Shown piece by piece: positions 1 through 9,245 of a stretch of 64,000 bases of DNA. This stretch comes from Paucimonas lemoignei (lineage in GTDB: Bacteria > Pseudomonadota > Gammaproteobacteria > Pseudomonadales > Pseudomonadaceae): the NCBI GenBank assembly GCA_900475325.1, contig LS483371.1:4092001-4156000 (forward strand). The letters run 5' to 3'. The notes beneath the pieces are model-generated. The model ran no database searches. It was not told the origin of the DNA and saw only the letters and a program-made list of their open reading frames with translations. Both the position numbers and the translations under genes were made by a program. Within the stretch, counting starts at the first letter, position 1; each line of letters begins with the position of its first letter.

Positions 1-751
1 GCGGACGATGGCTTTCGAACTCAAGGGTGCAGATCGAGTGCGTGATGCCTTCGATGGCATCCGACTGACCGTGGGTGAAGTCGTAGATCGGGTAGATGCA
101 CCACTTGTCACCGGTCTGGTGGTGGTGGGCATGACGAATGCGATACAGGATCGGGTCGCGCAGGTTCATGTTCGGCGAGGCCATGTCGATCTTGGCACGC
201 AACACGCGAGCGCCGTCTTCGAACTCCCCGGCTTTCATGCGCGCGAACAGGTCCAGGTTTTCCTCGACGCCGCGCTCACGGAACGGACTGTTCTTGCCCG
301 GCTCGGTCAGGGTGCCGCGGTATTCACGGGCCTGCTCGGGGGTCAGATCGTCCACATAAGCCTTGCCGGCCTTGATCAGCTCGACAGCCCAGTCGTGCAG
401 TTGATCAAAATACTGCGAGGCATAGCGCACTTCACCCGACCATTCAAAGCCCAGCCACTTGACGTCGCTTTCGATGGCGTCGATGTATTCCTGGTCTTCC
501 TTGGCCGGGTTGGTGTCGTCGAAACGCAGGTGCGTCACGCCACCAAACTCTTGAGCCAGACCGAAATTCACGCAGATCGACTTGGCGTGACCGATGTGCA
601 GGTAGCCGTTGGGCTCCGGCGGAAAGCGGGTCACGATCTGCGTGTGCTTACCTGAATCCAGGTCAGCCTGGACGATCGGGCGCAGGAAATTGGTAGGAAT
701 TGCAGGGCCTGCCTTCGAATTCGCAGCGGGGTCTTGAGTGGGCTTGCTCAT
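1..751 (-). CDS. glnS: Glutaminyl-tRNA synthetase, N-terminal part (runs off the window)
   Basis: This class I aminoacyl-tRNA synthetase charges tRNA-Gln with glutamine in the cytoplasm. Reading the minus strand from the ATG at 751 gives a protein beginning [16 protein letters not shown]. It carries the HIGH-type signature [15 protein letters not shown] near residue 40, and then the family-typical stretches [16 protein letters not shown] and [15 protein letters not shown]. Only the first 250 codons are present; the C-terminal half, including the KMSKS loop and anticodon-binding barrels, lies outside the window. It is divergent from ppiB across about 210 bases. The identification is clear from the motifs. 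Confidence 0.95.
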   Translation of the reverse strand, partial: MSKPTQDPAANSKAGPAIPTNFLRPIVQADLDSGKHTQIVTRFPPEPNGYLHIGHAKSICVNFGLAQEFGGVTHLRFDDTNPAKEDQEYIDAIESDVKWLGFEWSGEVRYASQYFDQLHDWAVELIKAGKAYVDDLTPEQAREYRGTLTEPGKNSPFRERGVEENLDLFARMKAGEFEDGARVLRAKIDMASPNMNLRDPILYRIRHAHHHQTGDKWCIYPIYDFTHGQSDAIEGITHSICTLEFESHRP

Positions 752-959
752 AGGATCCTTGGACAATACAAGTGCGCGGCCAGGGTAGGCCGACTAAATC
801 AAAGCGCTTATCATAGCCGAAGCTGTCAACTGCCTACAGCGCCGTGTTAAGAAAACCATCGAGTTAAAAACTCGAAAGAATTATGTAGCGACCTCTGTAA
901 ACTGCGCGTCAGGGTTATAACGCGTCCATTCATGAACTGCCAAAAGAGCGAATTCAGAT

Positions 960-1463
960 ATGTCCAAAGTCAAATTGACCACCAATCATGGCGACATCGT
1001 TTTGCAGCTGAACGCCGAAAAAGCGCCGCTGACCGTTGCCAACTTCATTGAATACGTCAACGCTGGCCACTACGAAAACACCGTTTTCCACCGTGTGATC
1101 GGCAACTTCATGATCCAGGGCGGCGGTTTCGAGCCAGGCATGAAAGAAAAGAAAGACAAGCGCCCAAGCATCCAGAACGAAGCTGACAACGGCCTGCCGA
1201 ACGAGAAGTACAGCGTTGCCATGGCGCGCACCATGGAGCCGCATTCGGCTTCCGCGCAGTTCTTCATCAACGTGGCTGACAACAGCTTCCTTAACCACAG
1301 CGCCAAGACCACTCAGGGCTGGGGTTACGCCGTATTCGCCAAAGTGATCGAAGGCACTGACGTTGTCGACAAGATCAAAGGCGTTTCCACCGGCAGCAAG
1401 TCGGGTCACCAGGACGTACCGACTGAAGACGTGATCATCGAGAAAGCCGAGATCATTGAGTGA
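960..1463 (+). CDS. ppiB: Peptidyl-prolyl cis-trans isomerase B (cyclophilin)
   Basis: A cytoplasmic cyclophilin that speeds cis-trans isomerisation of X-Pro bonds during folding. The 167-residue product is the normal length for bacterial PpiB and has no signal peptide. Cyclophilin motifs are visible: FHRVI at 43-47 (catalytic Arg), FMIQGGG at 50-56, QFFIN at 100-104, and a C-terminal [16 protein letters not shown] stretch. Its stop codon overlaps the GTG start of lpxH by four bases (GTGA), so the two genes are probably co-transcribed and translationally coupled. Confidence 0.96.
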   Translation: MSKVKLTTNHGDIVLQLNAEKAPLTVANFIEYVNAGHYENTVFHRVIGNFMIQGGGFEPGMKEKKDKRPSIQNEADNGLPNEKYSVAMARTMEPHSASAQFFINVADNSFLNHSAKTTQGWGYAVFAKVIEGTDVVDKIKGVSTGSKSGHQDVPTEDVIIEKAEIIE

Positions 1464-2221
1464 TACTGCTGATCTCCGATCTGCACTTGCAGGAAGAACG
1501 CCCGGACATTACCCGGGCGTTTCTGGATCTGATCGCGGGCCGCGCCCGCGATGCTCAGGCGCTGTATATCCTCGGGGATTTTTTCGAGGTCTGGATAGGT
1601 GACGATGCCATGTCGCCCTTCCAGCAATCGATCTGCACTGCCCTGCGCGAATTGAGCGACAGCGGCACCCCAATATTTCTGATGCATGGCAATCGCGACT
1701 TCATGATTGGCCGTGCGTTCTGTAAAGCGGCGGGCTGCACCTTGCTGCCCGACCCGAGCGTCGTCGAGCTGAATGGCGAGCCGGTGTTGCTGATGCATGG
1801 CGATAGCCTGTGCACCCGGGACGAAGGCTACATTCGGATGCGCCGTTATTTGCGCCATCCATTGACGCTCTTTGTGTTGCGTCATCTACCCAAGCGCACG
1901 CGGCACAAGCTGGCGCGCAAGCTGCGCAATGAAAGCCAGAACCAGACTCGCATGAAGGCCAACGACATTGTCGACGTCACGCCTGAGGAAGTGCCCAGGG
2001 TGATGGAGCACTTTGGCGTGCGCACATTGATCCACGGGCATACCCATCGGCCTGCGATACACAAGCTTCAGATCGGCGACCAGGCCGCCCGCCGTATTGT
2101 GCTGGGTGACTGGGACAAGCAGGGCTGGGCGGTGCAGGTGGATGATCAAGGGTTTCAGTTGGGGGCGTTTGAGTTTGTGCCCGAGCAGCAACGTGCCCTG
2201 CCTCATCCCTCGACACACTGA
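1460..2221 (+). CDS. lpxH: UDP-2,3-diacylglucosamine hydrolase
   Basis: This calcineurin-like metallophosphoesterase cleaves UDP-2,3-diacylglucosamine to lipid X and UMP in lipid A synthesis, at the inner face of the cytoplasmic membrane. The full metal-binding set of the family is present: D-x-H at residues 7-9, GD at 39-40, GNRD at 77-80, HGD at 113-115 and HGHTH at 192-196. The start is GTG, overlapping the ppiB stop codon. At 253 residues it is slightly longer than the roughly 240 residues usual for LpxH; the extra length is at the C-terminus. No terminator is obvious before the repeat element downstream. Confidence 0.95.
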   Translation: MILLISDLHLQEERPDITRAFLDLIAGRARDAQALYILGDFFEVWIGDDAMSPFQQSICTALRELSDSGTPIFLMHGNRDFMIGRAFCKAAGCTLLPDPSVVELNGEPVLLMHGDSLCTRDEGYIRMRRYLRHPLTLFVLRHLPKRTRHKLARKLRNESQNQTRMKANDIVDVTPEEVPRVMEHFGVRTLIHGHTHRPAIHKLQIGDQAARRIVLGDWDKQGWAVQVDDQGFQLGAFEFVPEQQRALPHPSTH

Positions 2222-2259
2222 TCCTGTGGGGCCGGTGGCTGGTTTAGGCTGCAATCTGA

Positions 2260-3313
2260 TGTTGTGTACATATCCATTGCTGCGGTAACGGCTACCTAGG
2301 GTTGCGCCCTTACGGCGCCTCACTTTTGAAAGCGCAAAAGTAAGCAAAACGCTCTTGCCCCACCACTCGGTCCCTCGCCTAGGCTCGGCATGCCCGGCAT
2401 CCGACATTAAATCGGGGGGCCGCCGCGAAGGCCCATCCCTGGCCCAGCGCGGCTAAACCGGCGTCCTGCCGGTTTACCCCCCAATTTAATATCGAATTCC
2501 GGCCAGCGTGGTTTGACGGGGCGCCTAAGATCAAAAGCCAGATCAACAGCAAGATCAACAGCAGAACCGGATCCCTGTAGGAGCCAACTTGTTGGCGAGG
2601 CATTGGACCTGCGCTGCCAGGAATATCGCATCGCGGGCAAGCATACGGACGATGAACGATGACGCGGTATTGCTGAAGAACCGAGGGGTCTGATTCGCGA
2701 GCAGGTCGAGCGCCACCCCGGTCACGCCCATAGAAAATCACCGAACCCCGTGGGAGCGAGCTTGCTCGCGAAGAGGCCATTAAATCCGATAGTTATCTGT
2801 CGTCTGGAATACAGCCTTCGCAAGCAAGCTTGCTCCCACAGGTCTGAGGCGCACTCAAACCCGTGGGAGCGAATTCATTCGCGAAGGCAATGGTCCAGTC
2901 GATGAAAATCGGGCGGCAGGCTCACACAAAAAAACAGGTCGGCTTTCAGGCCGCCTCGTTCGCTTTTGATCTCGCTTTTGATCTTAGGCGCCCCGTCAAA
3001 CCACCCCCCGGCTTTCAGGCCGTCGCGCTTTTGATTTTGATCTTGGGCGCCCCGTTAAACCAAGCTGGCCGAACGCAGGCCTTGAACCGTGGGTAACCCG
3101 GCAGGACGCCGGGTTAGCCGCGCTGGGCCAGGGATGGCCCTTCGCGGCGGCCCACGGTTCAAGGTCTGCGGGCGGGTACACCGAGCCTAGGCGAGGTGCC
3201 GAGTGGTGGGGCACAGACCTTTTGGTTACTTTTGGGGCGTTTGCCAAAAGTGACCCGCTGTAAGAGCGGAACCCTAAGTAGCCGTTACCGCAGCAATGGA
3301 TATGTACACAACA
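2260..3313. repeat. Large non-coding nested inverted-repeat element, copy 1 (about 1.05 kb)
   Basis: The ends are inverted copies of each other. TGTTGTGTACATATCC at 2260-2275 matches GGATATGTACACAACA at 3298-3313, and the similarity extends about 140 bases inwards through blocks such as CCTCGCCTAGGCTCGG. A second pair of inverted arms lies inside (about 2420-2480 and 3090-3155, around CGGCTAAACCGGCGTCCTGC). Further in are 12-base tandem units of the AGATCAACAGCA type (three at 2528-2563, inverted units near 2962-2985) and REP-like sequences (2750-2890). Reading frames inside it are not convincing genes. A second copy, 791 bases long with the same ends, lies at 37132-37922. Long intergenic inverted repeats are known from P. 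fluorescens-group genomes; I cannot assign this one to a named family. The remaining 85 bases before the efflux genes show no gene. Confidence 0.8.
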
Positions 3314-3398
3314 CAACACAAACATCACATCCTGCTCTATCGTCGGAATGCCGCCCAGACCAAGCCTCGCTCCAACAGGTCAAGAGAAAAGCCTTACC

Positions 3399-4937
3399 TC
3401 AATGCCCACCCCCAGCCGCAGGCCCCGCCTTCGCCGTAAACGGCGGTTTAGCCAGCCAGACCAGCAGAATCAGCCCCATGAACACCCAGCCCATCAGGTA
3501 GAAATAATCCACCGTGGACATCATGTACGCCTGGCTATTGAGCGTCCGCTCCAGCTGCGCATAAGCCTGAGGCCCGGCGCCGCCGAGGTTGTTCAGCGCC
3601 TCCCGGGTCGCTGGCTCGTAAGTGCTGATGTTTTCACTCAGATACGCGTGATGCTGATCGGCCCGGCGAATCCAGATCCAGGTGGTCAGCGACGCAGCGA
3701 AACTCCCGCCCAATGTCCGCAGGAAAGTCGCCAGCCCCGAGCCATCGGCAATCTGGTTAGGCGGCAGGTCCGACAGCAAAATGCTCAGGGTCGGCATGAA
3801 GAACAACGCCACCCCCGCCCCCATGAACAGCTGCACCAGCGCGATATGCTCGAAGTCCACCTCATTGGTGAACCCCGCACGCATGAAGCAACTGGTGCCC
3901 ATCGCCAGAAACGAAAGGCCTGCCAGCAGGCGCAGGTCGAACTTGTGGGCATATTTGCCCACGAACGGCGACATCAGCACCGGCAAAATCCCGATGGGCG
4001 CTACCGCCAGCCCCGCATAGGTCGCGGTATAGCCCATCTGCGTCTGCAACCACTGTGGCAGCAGCAGGTTGATGCCGAAGAACGCGGAGTAGCCGCCCAC
4101 CAACACCATGGTGCCGATACGGAAGTTGCGGAACGCGAACAGGCGCAGATTGACGATCGGGTGCTTGTCGGTCATTTCCCAGATCACGAACACCGACAGC
4201 GCGATGGCAGAAATCAGCGTGCCAATGACAATAAAGTTCGACTCGAACCAGTCCAGGTCATTGCCTTTGTCCAGCACCACCTGCAAGGCGCCAACCCCGA
4301 TGATCAGGGTAATCAGCCCGACATAATCCATCGGCTGATAACTGGTCACCACCGGGCGCTTGGCCATCTGCATGCGCACTACCAGCACGGCGAACAGACC
4401 AATGGGGATGTTGATAAAGAAGATCCAGGGCCAGCTGTAACTGTCGGTAATCCAGCCACCGAGGATGGGCCCGGCAATGGGCGCCACCACCGTGACCATC
4501 GCCAGCAATGCCAATGCCATCCCCCTTTTAGCCGGGGGGTACACGGCAATCAGCAGGGTTTGTGTCATCGGGTACAACGGCCCTGCCACCACACCCTGCA
4601 ACACGCGAAAACCCACCAGCTCCGGCATGGACTGGGAAATCCCGCACAGAAACGAAGCCATCACGAACAGAATGGTTGCCCACAGAAACAGCTTCACCTC
4701 ACCAAAACGGCGGCTCAGCCAACCCGTCAGCGGCAAGGCAATCGCGTTACTCACGGCAAACGATGTAATAACCCAGGTGCCCTGCTCCGAGCTGACGCCC
4801 AGGTTGCCGGAAATGGTCGGCAACGCGACGTTGGCAATGGTGGAGTCGAGGACCTGCATGAAGGTCGCCAGCGACAGGCCGATGGTGCACAGCAGCAGGC
4901 TGGGCGGCGTAAATGAAGCGGGTGCGTTGGCGCTCAT
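3399..4937 (-). CDS. emrB: EmrB-type multidrug efflux permease (MFS, DHA2 family)
   Basis: The inner-membrane permease of a tripartite drug efflux pump, driven by proton antiport. The 512-residue protein has the hydrophobic pattern expected for 14 membrane segments. It shows the DHA2 features QVLDSTIANVALP in segment 1 and WVITSFAVSNAIALPLTGWL, and the loop motif GWLSRRFGEVKLF. It is the last gene of a minus-strand operon (marR, outer-membrane factor, membrane-fusion protein, permease), 60 bases after emrA. The substrate cannot be read from sequence; hydrophobic drugs, phenolics or fusaric-acid-like compounds are typical for the family. Confidence 0.9.
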   Translation of the reverse strand: MSANAPASFTPPSLLLCTIGLSLATFMQVLDSTIANVALPTISGNLGVSSEQGTWVITSFAVSNAIALPLTGWLSRRFGEVKLFLWATILFVMASFLCGISQSMPELVGFRVLQGVVAGPLYPMTQTLLIAVYPPAKRGMALALLAMVTVVAPIAGPILGGWITDSYSWPWIFFINIPIGLFAVLVVRMQMAKRPVVTSYQPMDYVGLITLIIGVGALQVVLDKGNDLDWFESNFIVIGTLISAIALSVFVIWEMTDKHPIVNLRLFAFRNFRIGTMVLVGGYSAFFGINLLLPQWLQTQMGYTATYAGLAVAPIGILPVLMSPFVGKYAHKFDLRLLAGLSFLAMGTSCFMRAGFTNEVDFEHIALVQLFMGAGVALFFMPTLSILLSDLPPNQIADGSGLATFLRTLGGSFAASLTTWIWIRRADQHHAYLSENISTYEPATREALNNLGGAGPQAYAQLERTLNSQAYMMSTVDYFYLMGWVFMGLILLVWLAKPPFTAKAGPAAGGGH

Positions 4938-4997
4938 CGCGAATCCCTGAACACTTGGCGGTGCCTCGACGAACGCCGAGGCACGTGGTTTGGCGGG

Positions 4998-6230
4998 TCA
5001 GCGCTGGACGGTCTTGCCGCTGGCTGCGCTGTTGTCGTGGATCAGGCGGGCAATCATCGCGTCCGCCTCGGCCAACTGCTGTTCATACACGTTGGTGCTG
5101 AACGAGGCCTTTTTCGGCGGTTGTTGCGCCAGGACCGGCCCGCTCTGATCGTGCAGATTGACGTCGACCACGGTGGACAGGCCGATACGCAACGGATGTT
5201 CGGCCAGCTCATCGGCGTTGATATGAATGCGCACTGGCACCCGCTGGACGATCTTGATCCAGTTGCCCGTGGCGTTCTGCGCAGGCAGCAGGGCAAATGC
5301 ACTGCCGGTGCCCGCACCGAGGCTGTCGATGGTGCCGCTGTACTTCACATCACTGCCATACAGGTCAGATTCGATTTCCACCGGCTGACCGATGCGCATC
5401 TTGCCCAGCTGGGTTTCTTTGAAGTTGGCGTCAATCCACAGCTCATTGAGCGGGATCACAGCCATCAGCGCTGTGCCGGGCTGAACACGCTGGCCCAGTT
5501 GCACCGTGCGTTTGGCCACGTAACCGGTCACCGGGGCAATCAAAGTGCTGCGGGCATTGGCCAGATACGCCTGACGCAACTGGGCGGCAGCCGCTTTGAC
5601 GTCTGGATGAGACGAGACTTCGGTGTCATCTACCAACGCCACGCTGCTGGCCAACTGTTGCTGCACATTGTTCAAGGCGCTTTGCGCGCTGATCAGGTCG
5701 TCGTGAGCGTGGGACAGCTCTTCCTGGGAAATCGCGCCGCCCGCCGCCAGACTCTTGCGTCGGTTGTAGTTGTCCTGAGCCTTTTTGACTTCGGCTCGCT
5801 TAGCCGCCAACTGCGCCTTCATGCCGTCGACGTTGCTGTACAAGCCGCGCACCTGACGCACGGTCTTGCCCAGATTGGCTTCTGCGCTCTGCAGGCCGAC
5901 CGCTGCGTCGCTGGGATCGAATTGCAGCAAGACCTGCCCGGCGCGCACCAGGTCGCCATCATCGGCGCCGATGCTGGTCACGGTGCCCGCTACCAGTGGC
6001 GTGATCTCTACCACGTTGCCATTCACGTAGGCATCGTCGGTGCTTTCACTCCAGCGACCATAAAGTTCATGCCAGGCCCAGACGCCGAGCCCGCCGAGGA
6101 GGACGATAAACGCCAGGCCGATCAGCAGCAGCTTGCGCTTGCGCGGGTTGGCGTCTTTTTGCGCACCCTGTTTTTCAGTCGCATCTTGTTTCGGGGTGTC
6201 TGTGCTGTTTTCGCTAGTGGCAGTGGCCAT
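4998..6230 (-). CDS. emrA: EmrA-type membrane-fusion protein (HlyD family)
   Basis: The periplasmic adaptor linking the inner-membrane permease to the outer-membrane channel. The 410-residue protein has a short charged cytoplasmic start, one membrane anchor at about residues 33-52 (LLLIGLAFIVLLGGLGVWAW) and the EmrA signature STDDAYVNGNVVEITPLVAG. A long alpha-helical hairpin follows at about 100-200, then the second lipoyl half (LIAPVTGYVAKRTVQLGQRV). Only five bases separate it from the outer-membrane factor upstream, supporting co-translation in one operon. Confidence 0.92.
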   Translation of the reverse strand: MATATSENSTDTPKQDATEKQGAQKDANPRKRKLLLIGLAFIVLLGGLGVWAWHELYGRWSESTDDAYVNGNVVEITPLVAGTVTSIGADDGDLVRAGQVLLQFDPSDAAVGLQSAEANLGKTVRQVRGLYSNVDGMKAQLAAKRAEVKKAQDNYNRRKSLAAGGAISQEELSHAHDDLISAQSALNNVQQQLASSVALVDDTEVSSHPDVKAAAAQLRQAYLANARSTLIAPVTGYVAKRTVQLGQRVQPGTALMAVIPLNELWIDANFKETQLGKMRIGQPVEIESDLYGSDVKYSGTIDSLGAGTGSAFALLPAQNATGNWIKIVQRVPVRIHINADELAEHPLRIGLSTVVDVNLHDQSGPVLAQQPPKKASFSTNVYEQQLAEADAMIARLIHDNSAASGKTVQR

Positions 6231-6235
6231 GACGA

Positions 6236-7711
6236 TTACCTTGAGTTAGTCAGCGAAGCAGTTGATGGAGTGGTTTCATCAGGGCCGTGGCCCTCGAAAC
6301 CGCCGCCCAGCGCCTGCATCAACTGGATCGACAAATCGATTCGTTCAGCGTTGAGATCAGCCAATTGGCGTTGCGACTGGAGCAATTGCTGCTCGATGGT
6401 CAGCACGTCCAGGTAGTTACCGATCCCCGAGCCATAGCGTTGGGTCACGGTATTGAACGATTGCTGGACCACATCGGTTGCGCGTTGACGGGCCTGAATC
6501 TGCCCTTCCATGGCGCGCAACTGGCCGATGTTGTCACTGACATCACCCAGCGCTCGAATCAGGCTTTTGTTGTATTGCGCCACCGCGAGGTCGTAATCGG
6601 CGTCCCGGGCGTCCAGATCGGCGCGCAGGCGTCCGCCGTCGAACAGCGGCAGAGAAATGGTCGGGGCAATATTGAAGAAGCGGCTGGCCGAACCAAACAT
6701 CGCGTCACCCAACAAGGACTCGGCACCGGCAGCGGCGCTGAGGTTCAGGTTCGGGTAGAAGTTGGTCTTGCCCGCGACGATATTCTTGCTCGCAGCCTCC
6801 ACTCGCCAACGTGCCGCGACGATGTCCGGACGACGGCCCAGGAGTTCGGCAGGCAACGATGACGGCAAGGCTACAACCGCAGGCTTGAGCACGTTGGGTC
6901 GGGCGATTTCCTGACCACGATCCGGACCTTTGCCGAGCAATACCGCCAGCGCAATTTTTGCGCTGCGCAGGCGCTTGTCTGCGTCGATCAGGGCCTCCTG
7001 AGAGTTGGCCTCCAGGCTTTCGGTCTGCTGGTATTGGTACTGGCTGTCGATTCCCGACTGCAAACGACGGTTACCCAGATCGAGCAATCGCCGGGTGCGC
7101 TTGAGGTCTTCGGTCGCCAGGTCATGGACGATATAAGCCTGCCCCACGTCGCTATAAGCCCGGGCCACATCTCCCGCCAGAGTCAGACGCGCAGCCTGTT
7201 CGTCGACTTCGGCAGCGCGAGCCTGGCCCAGCGCTGCTTCCCAGGCTGCCCGCTGGCCGCCCCACAGGTCGAAGTTGTAATTGAAGTTCACCGCCATGCT
7301 GCGCAGGGTGCTGTAGCGCCCGCCTGCACCTTGCGGGTCCTGGTCACGGGCGAGTCGCGAGCGACTGACGCTGGCATCGGCGTCCACGGTGGGCATGCGC
7401 GCGGCATCAGCAGCGTAGGCTGAAGCCATGGCCTGATGGGTGCGCGCGCTGGCAACCTGCATGTCCGGGCTGTCACGCAGGGCTTCGTTGATCAGGCCAT
7501 CGAGTTGCGGATCGCCGAGGTTTTTCCACCAGTCGCGCTGCGGCCAGGCTGCGGGCGACAACTGGATCCCTTGCAGGCTTTGCTCGCTGTGCAGGTTTTT
7601 CGCATCAAGGCTGGTGGCCTCGGTGGTCAAACCACTGTAGTTGGCGCACCCGGCCAGGCTCAAGGCGAGCAGCAACAGGCTGTAACGCGCACCGCAACGT
7701 GAACGATTCAT
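6236..7711 (-). CDS. Outer-membrane efflux lipoprotein (OprM/NodT family)
   Basis: The TolC-like outer-membrane channel of the pump. The 491-residue protein starts with a lipoprotein signal peptide ending in the lipobox LAGC (Cys near residue 22). It contains two OEP domains with long coiled-coil alpha-hairpins and the family stretch ELLGRRPDIVAARWRVEAAS. Its ATG overlaps the marR stop codon as ATGA, so regulator and channel are translationally coupled. An outer-membrane factor placed second in the operon, before the adaptor and permease, fits EmrAB-type systems that bring their own channel instead of using a general TolC. Confidence 0.92.
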   Translation of the reverse strand: MNRSRCGARYSLLLLALSLAGCANYSGLTTEATSLDAKNLHSEQSLQGIQLSPAAWPQRDWWKNLGDPQLDGLINEALRDSPDMQVASARTHQAMASAYAADAARMPTVDADASVSRSRLARDQDPQGAGGRYSTLRSMAVNFNYNFDLWGGQRAAWEAALGQARAAEVDEQAARLTLAGDVARAYSDVGQAYIVHDLATEDLKRTRRLLDLGNRRLQSGIDSQYQYQQTESLEANSQEALIDADKRLRSAKIALAVLLGKGPDRGQEIARPNVLKPAVVALPSSLPAELLGRRPDIVAARWRVEAASKNIVAGKTNFYPNLNLSAAAGAESLLGDAMFGSASRFFNIAPTISLPLFDGGRLRADLDARDADYDLAVAQYNKSLIRALGDVSDNIGQLRAMEGQIQARQRATDVVQQSFNTVTQRYGSGIGNYLDVLTIEQQLLQSQRQLADLNAERIDLSIQLMQALGGGFEGHGPDETTPSTASLTNSR

Positions 7712-8196
7712 TGGGCACCTGTGTGCTTGAAGCTCAAGCGGGCGATGGTGATGGGGTCGTTGGCGTCGATCAGCACCTTGCTGAGGATCCGCTCCAGGTG
7801 GGCGACTTCTTCTGCGTCGAGCACCTTGAGCAGTTCATTCATGGCATCGGCGCCAATTTGCGGCAGACGGTCGGCGATGGCTTTGCCAGCCTCCGTCAGG
7901 GCAAGTTGCACCTGACGCCGGTCGGTCGCTGAACGGGTGCGCTCGATGAGCTGTTTCTGCTCCAGTCGATCGAGCATGCGGGTCATCGAACCGCTGTCCA
8001 GAGAGAGATGCCGACACAATTCGGCAGGCGTATCGGCCTTGAACTGCGCAACGATGATCAGCACCTTGAACTGCGAAGACGTGACGTCATAAGGCAGCAA
8101 TTGCTGGTCGAGAAGACGATCTTTCAGCGAGTTGGTGCGACCGATCAGCATGCCCATGATCGTCGACTGCTGATTCTCGGGAGTGAAATGTTTCAT
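7708..8196 (-). CDS. MarR-family repressor of the efflux operon
   Basis: A dimeric winged-helix regulator of 162 residues. The core DNA-binding region reads LCRHLSLDSGSMTRMLDRLE followed by the wing RTRSATDRRQVQLALTEAG (DRR motif), typical of MarR/EmrR. It is the first gene of the efflux operon and overlaps the next gene by four bases. Two perfect palindromes lie in its own promoter, which suggests autorepression relieved by a phenolic or drug ligand. The regulatory role is inferred from family and position. Confidence 0.9.
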   Translation of the reverse strand: MKHFTPENQQSTIMGMLIGRTNSLKDRLLDQQLLPYDVTSSQFKVLIIVAQFKADTPAELCRHLSLDSGSMTRMLDRLEQKQLIERTRSATDRRQVQLALTEAGKAIADRLPQIGADAMNELLKVLDAEEVAHLERILSKVLIDANDPITIARLSFKHTGAQ

Positions 8197-8212
8197 GAAT
8201 CCACCAAATTAG

Positions 8213-8263
8213 CTGCCTAGGCAGAGAATGTGGCGATATTACTGCCTAGGCAGCAAATGGCAA
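8213..8263 (-). promoter_or_regulatory. Promoter of the marR-efflux operon with two identical operators
   Basis: The perfect 12-base palindrome CTGCCTAGGCAG occurs twice, at 8213-8224 and 8242-8253, with centres 29 bases apart. Reading the minus strand, TTGCCA (8263-8258) and TAATAT (8241-8236) form a -35/-10 pair with a 16-base spacer. The second palindrome lies exactly in that spacer and the first lies just past the expected start of transcription. A repressor bound to both would block polymerase; MarR is the obvious candidate. Confidence 0.8.
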
Positions 8264-8338
8264 AGCTTTTATTAGCTTGCTTGGTATTTCGATTAACAGG
8301 GTCGTTGGTTTGTACAGGGTCGCGCGGCAGGTGAAAAA

Positions 8339-8434
8339 CCTGTGGGAGCGAATTCATTCGCGAAGACATGGCTACAACCGATGATGATCTATCGGCTGTA
8401 CGGCCCTCTTCGCGAATGAATTCGCTCCCACAGG
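8339..8434. repeat. REP doublet
   Basis: Two inverted REP units, CCTGTGGGAGCGAATTCATT and its complement, flank a 45-base spacer. They sit between the marR promoter and the 3' end of miaE. No gene is seen in the 280-base gap. Confidence 0.85.
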
Positions 8435-8477
8435 GACACGCGCATTTCAGGGGAAGGGCTTTGTCAATAAAACGGAA

Positions 8478-9089
8478 TCAGACAAAAACCGGCGTACCGC
8501 TGTGAAAACGAAACTCAGGGTCCGGGCTTTCGATCAGGTCGCGTTCGGCCAGCAGAATCTCTTCGAGCTTGGCGTCGACATCCGCCTGGTCGCCGTAGGT
8601 GCGGGCCAGTTTGAGGTAATCCTGAAAGTGCCGGGCTTCGGACTTCAACAGGCTGGCGTAGAACTTCGCCAGCTCCTCGTCCAGATGCGGCACCAATGCG
8701 GCGAAGCGCTCGCAGGAACGAGCCTCGACAACAGCGCCAACGATTAGCGCATCGGTCAGGCGATACGGATTGTGGTTACGCACCAGCTTGCGCAGCGCCC
8801 CCGCATAACGCGCCGAGCTGACGTTGGCCATGGGGATTTCACGCTTGCGGATGATGCTCAGCACTTGCTCGAAGTGGCGCAGCTCTTCCCGGGCCAGGCG
8901 CGACATCTTGCTCAGCAGGTCGAACTTGTCGTTGTACTGAAACATGAACTGGAACGCCGCCCCGGCCGCCTTCTTTTCATTGTTCGCATGGTCGATCAGC
9001 AGGATGTCCAGGTTTTGCAACGCGCACTGGACCCATTTGTCGGGCGTGCGGCACAGCAAGAAAGCTTCGATTTCGGGGATCGGGTACAT
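8478..9089 (-). CDS. miaE: tRNA-(ms2io6A37) hydroxylase
   Basis: A non-heme di-iron monooxygenase that hydroxylates the isopentenyl group of ms2i6A at position 37 of tRNAs. The 203-residue protein has the ferritin-like four-helix pattern with both metal-binding repeats: EELRHFE near residue 84 and SEARHFQDY near 160, plus EARSCERF. The reading frame stays open far upstream, but the ATG at 9089 (MYPIPEIEAFLL) fits the family N-terminus and length. The gene is divergent from the stress-protein gene. Confidence 0.93.
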   Translation of the reverse strand: MYPIPEIEAFLLCRTPDKWVQCALQNLDILLIDHANNEKKAAGAAFQFMFQYNDKFDLLSKMSRLAREELRHFEQVLSIIRKREIPMANVSSARYAGALRKLVRNHNPYRLTDALIVGAVVEARSCERFAALVPHLDEELAKFYASLLKSEARHFQDYLKLARTYGDQADVDAKLEEILLAERDLIESPDPEFRFHSGTPVFV

Positions 9090-9245
9090 AGGCTCACAAA
9101 TGGCCGGAGGGGCAAGGCCGCGCATTATACGAGCGACGCCGGGTCTGGGCGACAGAAAAGCGCTGATCTGCATCAACGTCAGATTCGGCGCGGTGCATCT
9201 ATAGTTGTTGCTTGCACCATGGATCACGCCCTCGGGAGACACGAC

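Noticed and set aside
2379..3096. Several 70-130-codon frames inside the palindromic element (and 37079-37874 in copy 2)
   Set aside because: They lie in repeat arms and tandem units, appear on both strands because of the symmetry, and are not conserved between the two copies.
3348..4916. Long plus-strand open frame opposite the efflux permease
   Set aside because: It is the mirror of a gene with clear DHA2 motifs; its own translation is His/Gln/Arg-rich and lacks any family feature.
5037..6416. Plus-strand open frame opposite emrA
   Set aside because: Antisense shadow of a well-supported HlyD-family gene.
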